A program made the translations under genes and the position numbers. Positions 19,037 through 30,108 of a stretch of DNA of 64,000 bases are shown here, in pieces. Within the stretch, counting starts at the first letter, position 1, and the number at the start of each line of letters is the position of its first letter. The notes below the pieces were generated by a model, which was not told the DNA's origin, made no database searches, and saw nothing but the letters and a program-made list of their open reading frames with translations. The stretch is from Saccharomycopsis phalli (lineage: Eukaryota; Ascomycota; Saccharomycetes; Ascoideales; Saccharomycopsidaceae). The stretch covers positions 620,001 through 684,000 of the forward strand of contig CP073219.1 of assembly GCA_020342235.1 (NCBI GenBank), in the 5' to 3' direction.

Positions 19037-20437
19037 CTATCTAATGATTTCACCCTGCTTATCGATGCCCTCCGACAGCTCAATAATGTCACTTCCCAAC
19101 GTCGATGCCTCAGAGCACTCTAAAATGTGTCTAGCATCCAAAGACCACATTTCATAGAATCGCACATTCCGGTCGTTGGAAGCAATGCATATCGATTTAA
19201 AGTCTGGTGATGTCACTGCAGATAGGGCTCTTAGACTAGGGTCACTGGTTGCCTTTGCAACTGGAAGCAATTGCGGATATGAGTACAACATTAAAAGCAG
19301 CGACTCTGTAGCTTCTCCAAAACCAAAGGTGGCCACAATTTGCTTTTTGCTTCTTGACCAAATAAGTGAAGTAATCTGTCGTTTGGTGTTGAGTATGCGA
19401 AGCAATGTGCCAGAATTCGCGTGCCAGAATCGAATTGCTCTGTCTTTGCTTCCACCACCAGTAGCTAATAGTGTGGTTGACCACGGGCAAAATGCCACTG
19501 CCTTGACTGCAGCATTATGTGATAGATGGTGCATCAATCGCGGTTCTTCTGGATTCGAGATCGACCATACCGCACAGGAGTTGTCATTTCCTCCTATTGC
19601 CAACAATTTGCCATCATTAGAGATATCCATGCCTGGCGATTAGCCGCTTGCTATTGAAATCAACAAGGAATACTCACCGCAAATCTGTTGCTCATGCGAG
19701 CGAAATCGGGTTACTAATTTGAAATCATAATATTCGGAGCATTTTTCAATGCCAAAAAGATACACCATACCTGTTTCATCCCCCAAATAGAACGATTGCG
19801 AGTAGTTTGGGACCCAGGATATGCAACAGATGGCGTTTCCTACTTGGGTGCTTTCGGATAAGATACCTCCTGTTTCTTGGGAATACAATGTAAGCTTCCC
19901 TCGCTTGGTACCTACCACTAGCCACTCCCTATCGGAAAATGATACTGTCGATATGATTTGAAATTCTGTGAGAGGAAGCAGGGTCGCGCCTTCAGGCTGT
20001 TCCCAGAGAAAAAGCTGAGATCCCAATCCTACTGCAACCTTGCTGGAGTACACCGACCAGGATATTAAATTTGAATAGAAGTCGTTTCGGAGTCCTGGTG
20101 CATCTAGAATTCTGTACGGGCTTATGACTGGGGTCTTATTCTTGTGCTGGAGTGAAGACTTAGAATCAGATGTGTATCCCTGCAAAGCTGTATCTCGATA
20201 TCTAGAGAGACTGGTAGTAGGTTTAGATTTAGAGAGGAAACGGAGTACTCTATTTTTGTGGTAAAAGCCTAGGACATGTGCAATTGGGCTTGAACTGATC
20301 TCTTCGTTGGCTTCATTTGAGGTGGCAGACCTAGGATTTAAGTTAAAATTTTGAGCTGGTCTAATATCGGGCATGGAATGTCGCTTGTGTGCATGATAGG
20401 TATCACGAGAAGAAGTGGAGGGAATAAATCTGTCCAT
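19037..20437 (-). CDS. AMA1: Ama1, meiotic APC/C activator (spliced)
   Basis: Exons 19678-20437 and 19037-19632 encode 451 residues. Residues 2-6 are the C-box DRFIP that docks on the APC/C, and the last residues IR form the IR tail binding Cdc27. PYRILDAPGLRNDFYSNLIS starts the Cdc20/Cdh1/Ama1 WD40 propeller; GMDISNDGKLLAIGGNDNSC spans the splice junction. Divergence from Cdc20/Cdh1 fits Ama1, the sporulation-specific activator. The intron is 45 nt with weak signals (donor GTGAGT, branch GGCTAAT, acceptor CGCCAG). If retained, it adds 11 residues and a stop, removing the C-terminal half of the propeller and the IR tail. The S. cerevisiae AMA1 intron is Mer1-dependent, so meiotic splicing control is plausible here. 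Confidence 0.85.
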
Positions 20438-21568
20438 GTGACAGTAAACTTATTAGTGATGTAACGTTTAAATCTTAATGACAAAATCGGAACTACAGTT
20501 ACAAAGACGGTTACAACCGCATAATCGATTCTTATATACTGCATATTCAAGCGGTGCTAAATACATTAATTTCTTGTATAATTCGAATGTGGCAGCTTTC
20601 CTTCTGTGCATCGATAGTATATGTACTGGGAAAGTGAAACGGCGTCTGTCGACAAGATGGGAATTCATATCCTCATATCGAAACTGTCCCATCCCAACCT
20701 TTGCTGATTCTAACCTTAACAGACATTGACTAGTAGCAACTTTTCAAATATGAATACCATCGCTTATGTACTTACGAACTTAATTTCTTTTCCTACAAGG
20801 ACCATACCGAGCCATCAATTGATTTTCGATGGGGTACTTTAACCGGTTGAAGCAAAAAACTGAGACATTAGTAGGATTACGTATATTATTAAATTGAATT
20901 AGCAGGTATGAAACTTTAAAGCATAGGGCTATTAATGCATCATTTTTTTCGGCTAATTATAACGGTATGATGTATGAAGCTAACAACTATACCAAACTTT
21001 ATAGTTTACAGAAACATTGGTACAGCTGGACTTTCAACGTTAAAGTGGCAGGCTGTTTTCTTTTGTTCGTGTCTGGGCTCTATGCATAAATACAATATGT
21101 ATACAGTGCGCTCATTCAACAGTAACGGGCGACTAACCCTGCAAAACCATTCCAGATTCGCCCACACTAAATTGTCTGGCATTAATCGTAAACATTGTGC
21201 AAGTGGAGGGAATGTTCCACAAAATTGAGGCAACGGCCTAAACCCCAATAGAATGTTATACCAATTGAATAATTACAACATTGGTGGCATTTTCGTATTT
21301 TTTACTTGGTATACTATGCAACATGAAAATATAATGTTTAGTCTGTTCTAGAAGTTGTCTTCAAGTTTTGGCGCTAACATTCGAAGGGATAACAAGTCTA
21401 TACAAAAATTGTCATAGCTCGCTTGCATAAGCACTAGGCGTTGCATGCATGAAACCAAATGGAATATTCAGACATACAGGAGCACACCTGACACAACAGC
21501 AACATTGAACATATCAACATTTATAAAGAGTGAAACATCCCAGTGTTCAGCATTATTATTTAGAAGAT
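20438..21568. other. AT-rich divergent intergenic region AMA1 / globin
   Basis: A 1131-bp stretch with only short unsupported frames (for example 20478-20729 and 20974-21228). I see no RNA gene. It is the left edge of the AT-rich, gene-poor tract. Confidence 0.55.
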
Positions 21569-22489
21569 ATGACTACAATTGCAAACAGAGCTGACACCAG
21601 ATTTCCATCCAGCAATGGTGGAGTTCTGTACACAACTTCCTCACAAAGTGATGCTGCTTCCGTGGCATCTGTTGACAAAACCGTGTTAACTTCTGTGAGC
21701 AGCAGCACTTCAAAATCTGTTTTCAGTGATAAACCTTTTGACAATTCCAAGTTTGATCAGAAGGAAATAAATATCATCAGATCAACTTGGTGCAGTACCG
21801 TTGCTAATGTTGACAAGGAGGCTTATTCGTCCAAGGACAACCACCTCCCAAACCCTACCTCTTCCATGTTTGCTTCCTACCATTTCTGGAGACAGGTCAA
21901 TGAGACGTTATTGGGAACTCATCCAGAATTGTCGAATATTTTACCTTCCATCAAGCATCAGACGCTGTCCTTTTCCGGAATCATGTACACAGCCATTATG
22001 AATTTGGAGAATTTATCAGTCATGAACAGCTTTATGGAGAATTTAGGAAGAAGACATTCAAGAGTATTTGGTGCCGAGCCAATCTACTTTCAATACATGG
22101 GAGTCGCGTTCATCGATACGCTAGATGACAAATTTGGTGACGAATTTACACCTGAAGTTGAGGCTGCTTGGATTAAAATCTACTCATTCTTGTCCAACTC
22201 GATTATTCTGTCTGGAATCACTGATCCTGTGGTCATGAATAATGAGCAAGATGACTTTAATACCTTCATGCATGTAGCCTCTTCGTCTGACCATTCAATC
22301 AGCAAAAAGAAGTCTTACATTGAAAGCTTGGCTGGAACCGACAACAATTCAGAGTTTTTGACTTCTATTGACGAGACTCACGGAAATACTTTCAAAAAAA
22401 TGAATACTTCCCCTGAGTTGAAAGCTGATACTGAACTAAGACCAAAGAGAAACTTAAACTTCTTCAAGAACAGATTAACCAGACATTAA
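21569..22489 (+). CDS. Yeast globin-domain protein (CTB/YNL234W-like)
   Basis: A 306-residue protein with a central globin fold at about residues 60-215. It begins FDQKEINIIRSTW, continues HFWRQVNETLLGTHPELSNI, and has a haem-ligand candidate in MENLGRRHSRVFGAEPIYFQ followed by FTPEVEAAWIKIYSFLSNSI. Long Ser/Thr-rich N-terminal and polar C-terminal extensions flank the domain, as in YNL234W of S. cerevisiae and the CTB globins of Candida, which bind haem and are implicated in sensing or NO/oxygen responses. The ATG at 21569 is the first in frame (MTTIANRADTRFPSSNGG). The exact paralogue cannot be assigned. Confidence 0.82.
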   Translation: MTTIANRADTRFPSSNGGVLYTTSSQSDAASVASVDKTVLTSVSSSTSKSVFSDKPFDNSKFDQKEINIIRSTWCSTVANVDKEAYSSKDNHLPNPTSSMFASYHFWRQVNETLLGTHPELSNILPSIKHQTLSFSGIMYTAIMNLENLSVMNSFMENLGRRHSRVFGAEPIYFQYMGVAFIDTLDDKFGDEFTPEVEAAWIKIYSFLSNSIILSGITDPVVMNNEQDDFNTFMHVASSSDHSISKKKSYIESLAGTDNNSEFLTSIDETHGNTFKKMNTSPELKADTELRPKRNLNFFKNRLTRH

Positions 22490-24736
22490 TCGGTGTTCTA
22501 TCATTCTTTTGACTATATTTCAATATTTAAGAGCATTTCAGGGAAGCGTATTTTTATTTCTATTTTTTTTTTTAGACCGAAAATTTGCTGTGGGTAGATT
22601 CACAACCCCCAGCGTTGTGCATAAAAAGTGAGACATCCCGAAATTTTGGTTAGGGAATATGCTGTCAGTATCTACACCATACTACTACTTGTCATGATGT
22701 AACGACGTCATAGGTGTTTACCCAGGTTTTGTGGCGACATTTTTTGTGGTGAGCTTAAGACATACGTTGTTTTGCTTTGTACTATACTGAATCCAACGGG
22801 GTAAATCATTGTTTTAAGAAGTGATTGGTTCTACAGCTAAATTACCATTGAAAATTAGATATTCATCTGGAAAGCTGAGCTGTTCAATAGGAAAGTCTTT
22901 GCAAATCATATATACATATTACATTCATAGTTATTATTAAACTACAGCCAACAACAATAACAATTAACGAAGTAGACCGAAAAATTCTGAGAACTTTCAG
23001 TTTTGTTTTTTTCCTTTATTATTTGAACGAGTTGTAGATATAGAGATGCCAAGGAAAGTGAGAAGCAATTCTGATCTTCTATGGAGTGAGCTAGGAATAA
23101 TGCAGTTACAATTCGGCCTCGCTGGATAACATTCTATCTGATCTGATATTGTCGGTTGAGCTCTTACCACTGGCAGACTGCCAGGCATTTATCGACTCAA
23201 TGCAAAAATTTACGTATCCTAATTGTGAGGTGCCTTATTTAAGAAACGTTTTGTACAAACCCGGAATTCGCCGCGTTATTGTTATACTACATGTTTGCGT
23301 AAAGCTGAACATGCGTCAACTTCAAACAAGACAAGTATAAACAAAGTGAAGATTTAAATGGCAACATCATATTTTGGAAATTATTATGTTGTGTATTGTC
23401 TAATATGATATAAATACTTAATAGAAACTCGTAAACTTTCTTGTCTTTCTCTTTCAATATTGAAGCTTCAATCAGTGCCAAGAATTTGTATTAAAGTTAA
23501 GACATGTTTGCTTGACCTCCAGAAAATAGTCAGACAGGCTTAAGCTAAAAAAAGGAGAATAAAAGAATTACTAAAAGGAAGTGAGGTAAGCAAGAGCTAT
23601 CTCGTTCAGAAACAAAGCATAAAGAGAAACAATTACCATAACAAGAAGAAAGTACTTGCGTGTCATTGCTCATTCCTCTTTTTTGAGTCTGGATTATCCA
23701 GAGGGTGAGATATTACAGACTTTTCGGCGTTCACGTTCAAAAGTAACGATGATAGAGAGAATAAGGTACTCTATTTTATGGTGTACTTTGTGACGATATA
23801 CTCTAGCATACCGAATTCAAAGGCATTGTCAATCAGGCAGGACATTCAGATACTTGTAACAAGAATTCCCATAAACAGTAGGCTTGTGTTTTACAGGAAT
23901 TTTTATGTTCTCTATCAGTAAGCTACGCATTTTGGTCTAGAACAGTGTGCCTACAACAATTCTCTTTAAGTTGGAGCCAGACGCGGGGGTCTATTTCCCG
24001 ATTTGTACTACGCGACTTACCAATCAATGCGACTTAAATTACAATTTGACAGGTGTTTCATCGTAAAAAACATGATTGGGTAAATATCAAAAGTAAAAAA
24101 ACGCAAATCCATACCGGTACCTGGTGGCTGATGCAGTGTTGTCTTATTTAGACAATAGCCATTAATACTCCCCAAAATTCTTCTGGTGGTGTGAAAAAGA
24201 TAATCACAGAGCCTATCCGAGTCACATTGTCAGAATACACAAGTTATCAGATGCTGTCCCTGATTATTGGTGATCCATGCAGTGTCGGCTCATAGTAGCC
24301 CTGAGATGAGTACCTTGCTTATGTTATTGTGACTTCGGACCATTCCTGATCTTTTCTAGAGGGTACAAGCCAAGCTTTCTGATTTTAGCGTGACGAATTA
24401 GTTTATGTTGTAGTGCCTGGGATTTACTCTCATAGGAGCACCATGTTCTTCTTTTATACAAAGAATGAGGCACAATTATATTATTAAATTTTGTTCCAGT
24501 GTTTTCTTGTCTAACATAATCTTTCCTAACTCATCAAATACCAAAGTATCAGGCATTTAGTACAATAAAACGTCATTTGAATATACCCCCTGCGCCATTT
24601 CTGTAGCTCATACAGCAAACTAAATTTAATTACCCATAAGGTGAGTTCCAGCCTTTAGCTTTGCCAGGTGTTGATTCTCTAGGCAGCTTCCGGTATGGTA
24701 GTGTGTGATTCACTTGTATTAGTTGAATTACAGCTG

Positions 24737-24754
24737 TTCATAACATGTTATGAA
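24737..24754. repeat. 18-bp perfect palindrome
   Basis: TTCATAACATGTTATGAA is identical to its own reverse complement, inside the gene-free tract. It could bind a dimeric protein or form a small cruciform, or be chance. Confidence 0.6.
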
Positions 24755-25626
24755 TTACACGACTCCGTTTGGAAAAATAGGCATCAGTCCGACGTCTAAT
24801 TACATGAACACATGCCCATACTAACTTAAAGAATTGAGCGATGTCTCTCATACAAAAAATAATCAGATATTAAACACGCAGTTTGCCTAGATGTTTTGTA
24901 CCTGGTAGATCTGTTTGTCTACGCTGCATTTTCACTCTACTTAGTATCCCAGCGCATTGATTTGCCAAGCTGCAGGTAGCACACCTAACTTGTTCATGGC
25001 AAGTCCTGTATCAAGCAGGCCACGGCAAGTTGAAATAAAATACATTGTTAAAATTTATATTATTATTTAATTCACTAAAACGGTTGATTGTTGTTCTTCG
25101 TGGCTATACACTCTGAAATTTCGTAAATCATCGCTGAAATGCCATACACCAGCTAATCGTACTTGAGTATTCGCTAATGTGACATTATTCAACGATACAG
25201 GGGACCATATGCTTAGTGACATATTCTGGTTCATTAGCGTGTTGTGGCTTCTTTTTATCCAGCCTACTGTTCCTCCTGCAGTAACTAAAGTCTGGCCACT
25301 GAGAATTTGAAACCAACAGTAGACAGATATTTGGAAGGATCTAGCCACAAGTACCCAGCAAAAGATATATCCATATTTGATTATTTTGTTTGTTTGATAC
25401 GAGCATAATCGCGTACTTTTACCTGATCAATAGGATGTCCTTTGCATCAAGTGCAGCAGCTCACAGTGAACATGCAAGTATTGTTAATATTCTAAATTAC
25501 TATTGTTATCATGCTAAATTATTATTATTCCAAATTACCATTATTCCTGATGGTAAACAAAATAGTGAAATATGAAAAACACAAGTTAAGGGCTATATTA
25601 ACCTAGATTTCGTAAATGTCTTGATT

Positions 25627-26035
25627 CACATGAAGTGATATCGTAGCTAGGATACGAGTTCGTAAACTAGTTAAAAATTATACGCTCAAGAAAATAAGTA
25701 TAAAGTCAATCTATTTATAGTTTTGTAAATAGGAAGACTCGGTTAGTAGTCCAAATTGGTAATAAGAGTTGATCCATGCGCTGTCAGTTCTCATCATCTG
25801 AAGTGGAAGAACCAGAAGGAAATAACAATAGAAGCATAGTGATACGGTCTTAATAAAAGGAAGTAGGATCTAACCATTACATGTGGAAGTATAGCAACTA
25901 GGATATGAGCTGGAAAATAGCTAAAATATATTTTCTTTACAATTCATAAGAAAGTCTGGTTATTTATAGCTAGGAAAATAAGGTCAAGAATCTCGCACAA
26001 TAGGAGCTGAACCCATAATATTCATGATCCATTGT
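25627..26035. repeat. Two diverged direct repeats, possibly decayed LTRs
   Basis: A segment from about 25627 to 25776 and another from about 25878 to 26035 share, in the same order, an ACATG-then-CTAGGATAYGAG block, a TATTTATAG block and a TTGATCCATG/CATGATCCATTG block. The spacing is about 250 bp. A TATTTATA box in the middle is typical of LTRs. Divergence is high, so if these are LTRs they are old. A tandem duplication of host DNA is the alternative. Confidence 0.35.
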
Positions 26036-26812
26036 CAAGTAAATAATCTAGAAAGAATGGAAATGCCTAGAATGAGAATAAACTAGTCAAAAAGTACAGA
26101 AGGTTGCTTATAATTTGAACAAAACAGGTACCACGACGTAAGGATAAATAAATAACAGGAACTTGGGTTAAAATGCAAAACATATGTACGTAACTTTATT
26201 ACCCATGCTATACCAGAGCATTTCAGCACATCTTTGTTCACTTTTCGATAGTTTACAATAGAACTAACGAAATTTCGCCGGGGAAACATTTAGATAATTA
26301 AACATTTTTTTTGACCATCACCTGTCCTTTAATTTTTATGTAGTTTGCCAGATGAGACAAAAGCGTAATATTGTTCCCAAACAATTTCTTCAATTGGGTA
26401 TTTACTGACCTCAATTCAATCCACGCACCCAGAGTTCTATCAGAACGTGATGAAGCAAGACACATCCGACACATGATGATATTGCCTTGGCAAGAGCATA
26501 AAAGCATCTCACATACCCACATCAGGCACTATGAATCAAGAACATAACAGCTCCCATTGAAGTTTTTAATCCCATACAGCTACGAGTTGAAAAAGGGGTT
26601 TCCCAACAGTATTACCTCTGAATTTTCCCAAATAAATATATATTTGCCGAATTACTGTGTTCTTGGAGACAATATATAGCTAAATACAAAAAATAAAATT
26701 TATTGTCATAGTTTTTTCAATTTGGCATATTATAATTTGCATTATGTGCCCGGTACCGGTGTTTGATTCTCTAAAAAATATCAATGGTTTTCAACATTAA
26801 GCGCTCACCAAG

Positions 26813-27841
26813 ATGACTAGGGTCAGTTACGAGGAAAAAATTGATAGACTAAAGCACGAGGATAAGCTAGAAAATGAGATGTCTGGAATTTTAAAACTGA
26901 AGGCAAAAGGATTTCGTCCTTCATCTTCTAATTCAAGGCAGATTTTTCAATCCTTTATGTTCCCAAGACTGACAGGTAAAACTGGTCCCATAGAAACCAC
27001 CGCTGTCGGAGAAGTAATCTCATTCAATTTTCATCGTATTGTTTTGGTGATACTTTATTTGATCTATTCTGTTTATAGAGGGCTACAATATTTTTATAGA
27101 AGAATCAATTTAAGGATCCAAGCAATCGCATACAATCCTTCAACTAGCCCACAGCTTATTAGACAAGATATTGGAAAATTAGAAAAGCTTCCTACTAGAA
27201 TCGCAGTTGTTTTGAATTTAAGCCCGGAGCAAGAAGAGGGCGGTGGTATTGAAGGGTTATTGAATGACTCAGGTGAAGTAAGTGCATGGTGTATTGGATC
27301 TGGCATACCACAATTGACATTATACGAATATAATGGTGCATTAATTAACAAAGTACCTGAATTAATTACAGCAATCACAAAAAGTTTATCGAATTATTTC
27401 GGCCCCAACAACATCCCAAAATTCTCGATTAGAGTACCAAGAACAAATTACGTTGTGTATGGAAACGGGTCTGAAGAAGAAAAAGGTTACTTGAAACAAG
27501 GCCAGAATGTTGACTTGGAAATTACATTGGTATCTACTAAAGACGGCAAAAAAACAATTGCAGACTTGGCTAAAACAATGGCTGATTTAGCAGTTAAAAA
27601 AGAATTGCAAACCGACGATATTACAATAGATTTAATTGATAGCGAGTTAACAGCATTGTCAGGATATGAACCTGACTTACTAATATTGTTTGGCGGTGAG
27701 TTGGATTTGCAAGGCTATCCACCGTGGCAAATTCGCCTCAGTGAAATCTATTGGGCCCCAGATAACGACAGCACAAATTATATCGTGTTTCTTAACGCCT
27801 TGAAGAAATTTAGCTCGTGTAAAATCAATGTTGGTAAATGA
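26813..27841 (+). CDS. NUS1: Nus1, regulatory subunit of dehydrodolichyl diphosphate synthase
   Basis: A 342-residue orthologue of Nus1/NgBR, the non-catalytic partner of the cis-prenyltransferases Rer2/Srt1 that make dolichol at the ER and lipid droplets. One membrane segment (FHRIVLVILYLIYSVYRGLQ, about residues 73-92) precedes a cis-PT-like domain. PDLLILFGGELDLQGYPPWQ and IRLSEIYWAPDN are the conserved C-terminal motifs. The C terminus aligns with human NgBR (ALQRYSACEQRLGK) as ALKKFSSCKINVGK, so the R of the RxG motif is Asn here. Codon use is strongly A/T-ending, unlike genes before 20 kb. The gene borders the gene-free tract. Confidence 0.93.
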   Translation: MTRVSYEEKIDRLKHEDKLENEMSGILKLKAKGFRPSSSNSRQIFQSFMFPRLTGKTGPIETTAVGEVISFNFHRIVLVILYLIYSVYRGLQYFYRRINLRIQAIAYNPSTSPQLIRQDIGKLEKLPTRIAVVLNLSPEQEEGGGIEGLLNDSGEVSAWCIGSGIPQLTLYEYNGALINKVPELITAITKSLSNYFGPNNIPKFSIRVPRTNYVVYGNGSEEEKGYLKQGQNVDLEITLVSTKDGKKTIADLAKTMADLAVKKELQTDDITIDLIDSELTALSGYEPDLLILFGGELDLQGYPPWQIRLSEIYWAPDNDSTNYIVFLNALKKFSSCKINVGK

Positions 27842-28601
27842 TAAGTTGCCAGAATAATAAATAAAATAGCACGACTCAATAATGCTACTACACAAAACAT
27901 TACTTGCTAGTTGCTTCGTTGCTACTTTCTAAATTAGAAATTGCATATAATCATAGAAAATTTTTAAAGCCTTTTTGCATTATACGACCGTCACGTTTGA
28001 TTTTTACCTAATATAATGATTTACTTTCTGTCATTCTATTCCACAACGTTGGCTCCTTTAGAGTAGCGTGACAGTCACGTGAACCAATTTTTGCCAGCTG
28101 TTACTTTGTGTAGCTATCATGTCCAACCCAACACCAATTAGGATTTATATCGCGCCCCTTTATTCTTTTGACTTTTTTACACACGTCTATTATAGAATAA
28201 CACAACATTTATAGTAAGTTGATACCATAGGTTATGTGTCTTCGAAGAAATTCTATTATTCATTATTTATTATAATAATAATAATATTATTAATCTTGTT
28301 ATTTATTGATTTGTTGTGATTTATTTGGTGAAATTTATTAGCTATGATCCTATTTGTCAATTAGACAAAACGATATGATCAATAACTTTCAAGGATGGTC
28401 TGTGACCTGATAGATTAGGCATAAAAGTTGATTACATTTATGCTTTGCTTCATCCGTGTTATTATCTTATATCGTTGGTGGTTAGTCTGATAAGTGGCAA
28501 AAATGAGATTTTCATTTTACGCGATACGAAGAACGACAGAATCATAAATAGAGAAAGTCGAAGATTTTTTTACTTTAAAAAAAACAAAACTAACATTATA
28601 G
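27842..28601. other. Intergenic region NUS1/ARF
   Basis: A 760-bp AT-rich stretch with a CACGTG at 28076-28081 and long A/T runs, including an AAT/TAA-rich tract near 28260-28300. No gene is seen. The ARF leader may be long. Confidence 0.55.
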
Positions 28602-29147
<546 letters not shown>

Positions 29148-29448
29148 ATGTTAAATCATAATTAGGAATTGAAATATACGTCATTATCTTGTCTTAATAT
29201 TTAGTAGCTTTGTTTAACTGTAATTTATAACCGAATTAGTATAGATGTTATTATTCACATTGTACGTCAATAATAGTGGTTTCTGTCACTCTTCCACAAT
29301 TGACCTCAATATATGCACGTGATATACACACAGTATGTGACGGATGGTTTACATCGCAATTGGTTACCCTGTTGACCACACGAAAATTGTTCTGAAAAAT
29401 ATCAAAGGATTGGTGATTGCAAGGTTCAATAATAGATAATATAGTAAA
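29148..29448. other. Intergenic region ARF/RPL35
   Basis: A 301-bp stretch with the RPL35 promoter, including CACGTG at 29316-29321. No gene is seen. Confidence 0.5.
29316..29321. promoter_or_regulatory. CACGTG (Cbf1-type) site before RPL35
   Basis: CACGTG lies 128 bp before the RPL35 ATG, a position comparable to the RPS0 site. Confidence 0.5.
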
Positions 29449-30044
29449 ATGGTATGTAAACATACTTTACGGATAAAATGGATTTAAGCCAAAATATCAA
29501 ATATTGAATATCTAAAGAGTTTAATAAGAAGATTATTTTCGAAATATAGAATTTCGGAAAATGAGCAATGAGCTTTTCCTTAGTTAAAGGCAAAATCAAT
29601 AGTTGTCAACGAGTGGCTCTAAAATACTTGATAATTGATATGGCTAAAATGATTATAAAGTCAGCATGATATACTAACAAACAGGCCGGTACTAAAGCTT
29701 ACGAACTCAGATCCAAGTCTAAGGAAGAGTTGGAGAAACAATTGGTTGAATTGAAACAAGAGTTGGCTAACTTGAAGGTTCAAAAATTGACCAAGCCATC
29801 TTTGCCAAGAATTCACACTATCAAGAAGGATATTGCTAAGGTCTTGACTGTCATCAACTTGACTCAAAGAGCCAATGTCAGAGCTTACTATGCTGGCAAG
29901 AAATATCAACCAAAGGACTTGAGAGCCAAGAAGACCAGAGCTATCAGAAGAAGATTGACCAAGCACGAATCTAAATTGACCACCTTGAAGCAACAAAAGA
30001 AGAACAGAGCTTTCCCTCAAAGAAAATATGCCATCAAAGCTTAA
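29449..30044 (+). CDS. RPL35: 60S ribosomal protein L35 (uL29), spliced after the start codon
   Basis: Exon 1 is just the ATG at 29449-29451 and exon 2 is 29685-30044, giving 120 residues. The 233-nt intron has donor GTATGT, branch point TACTAAC and acceptor ACAG. Placing an intron directly after ATG is also the arrangement of S. cerevisiae RPL35. Exon 2 begins [20 protein letters not shown] and ends [11 protein letters not shown], the diagnostic uL29 end. The protein sits by the polypeptide exit tunnel and contacts SRP and chaperones. Splice sites are canonical, so confidence is high. Confidence 0.96.
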
Positions 30045-30108
30045 TTTAATCAAATAGGTTATGTAATTTAATGGTATTAGTTTAAGTATGTAAGCAAAGC
30101 GATATATT

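Larger units (their letters stand above)
22490..26812. other. 4.3-kb gene-free AT-rich tract; candidate regional centromere
   Basis: No frame longer than about 100 codons occurs and none resembles a protein. I see no tRNA or rRNA gene. The tract is visibly more AT-rich than the flanking 20 kb on either side. It contains decayed direct repeats (25627-26035), an 18-bp perfect palindrome (24737-24754) and possible retroelement debris. Everywhere else in the window the intergenic gaps are below 1.2 kb. Regional centromeres of CTG-clade yeasts are gene-free, AT-rich tracts of about 3-5 kb, sometimes with Ty5-like remnants, so this is a reasonable candidate. Nothing in the sequence proves it. Confidence 0.4.

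Noticed and set aside
20478-20729. 83-codon plus-strand frame upstream of AMA1
   Set aside because: No family resemblance, and it overlaps other open frames in AT-rich intergenic DNA.
25067-25348. Short minus-strand frame with a faint resemblance to a copia-type RNase H
   Set aside because: Only scattered residues fit and no other pol part was recognised nearby, so it is at best a very old fossil; not called.
26083-26289. Minus-strand frame with a VNYRKVNK stretch reminiscent of reverse transcriptase
   Set aside because: The match is eight residues in AT-rich DNA and too short to support an element.
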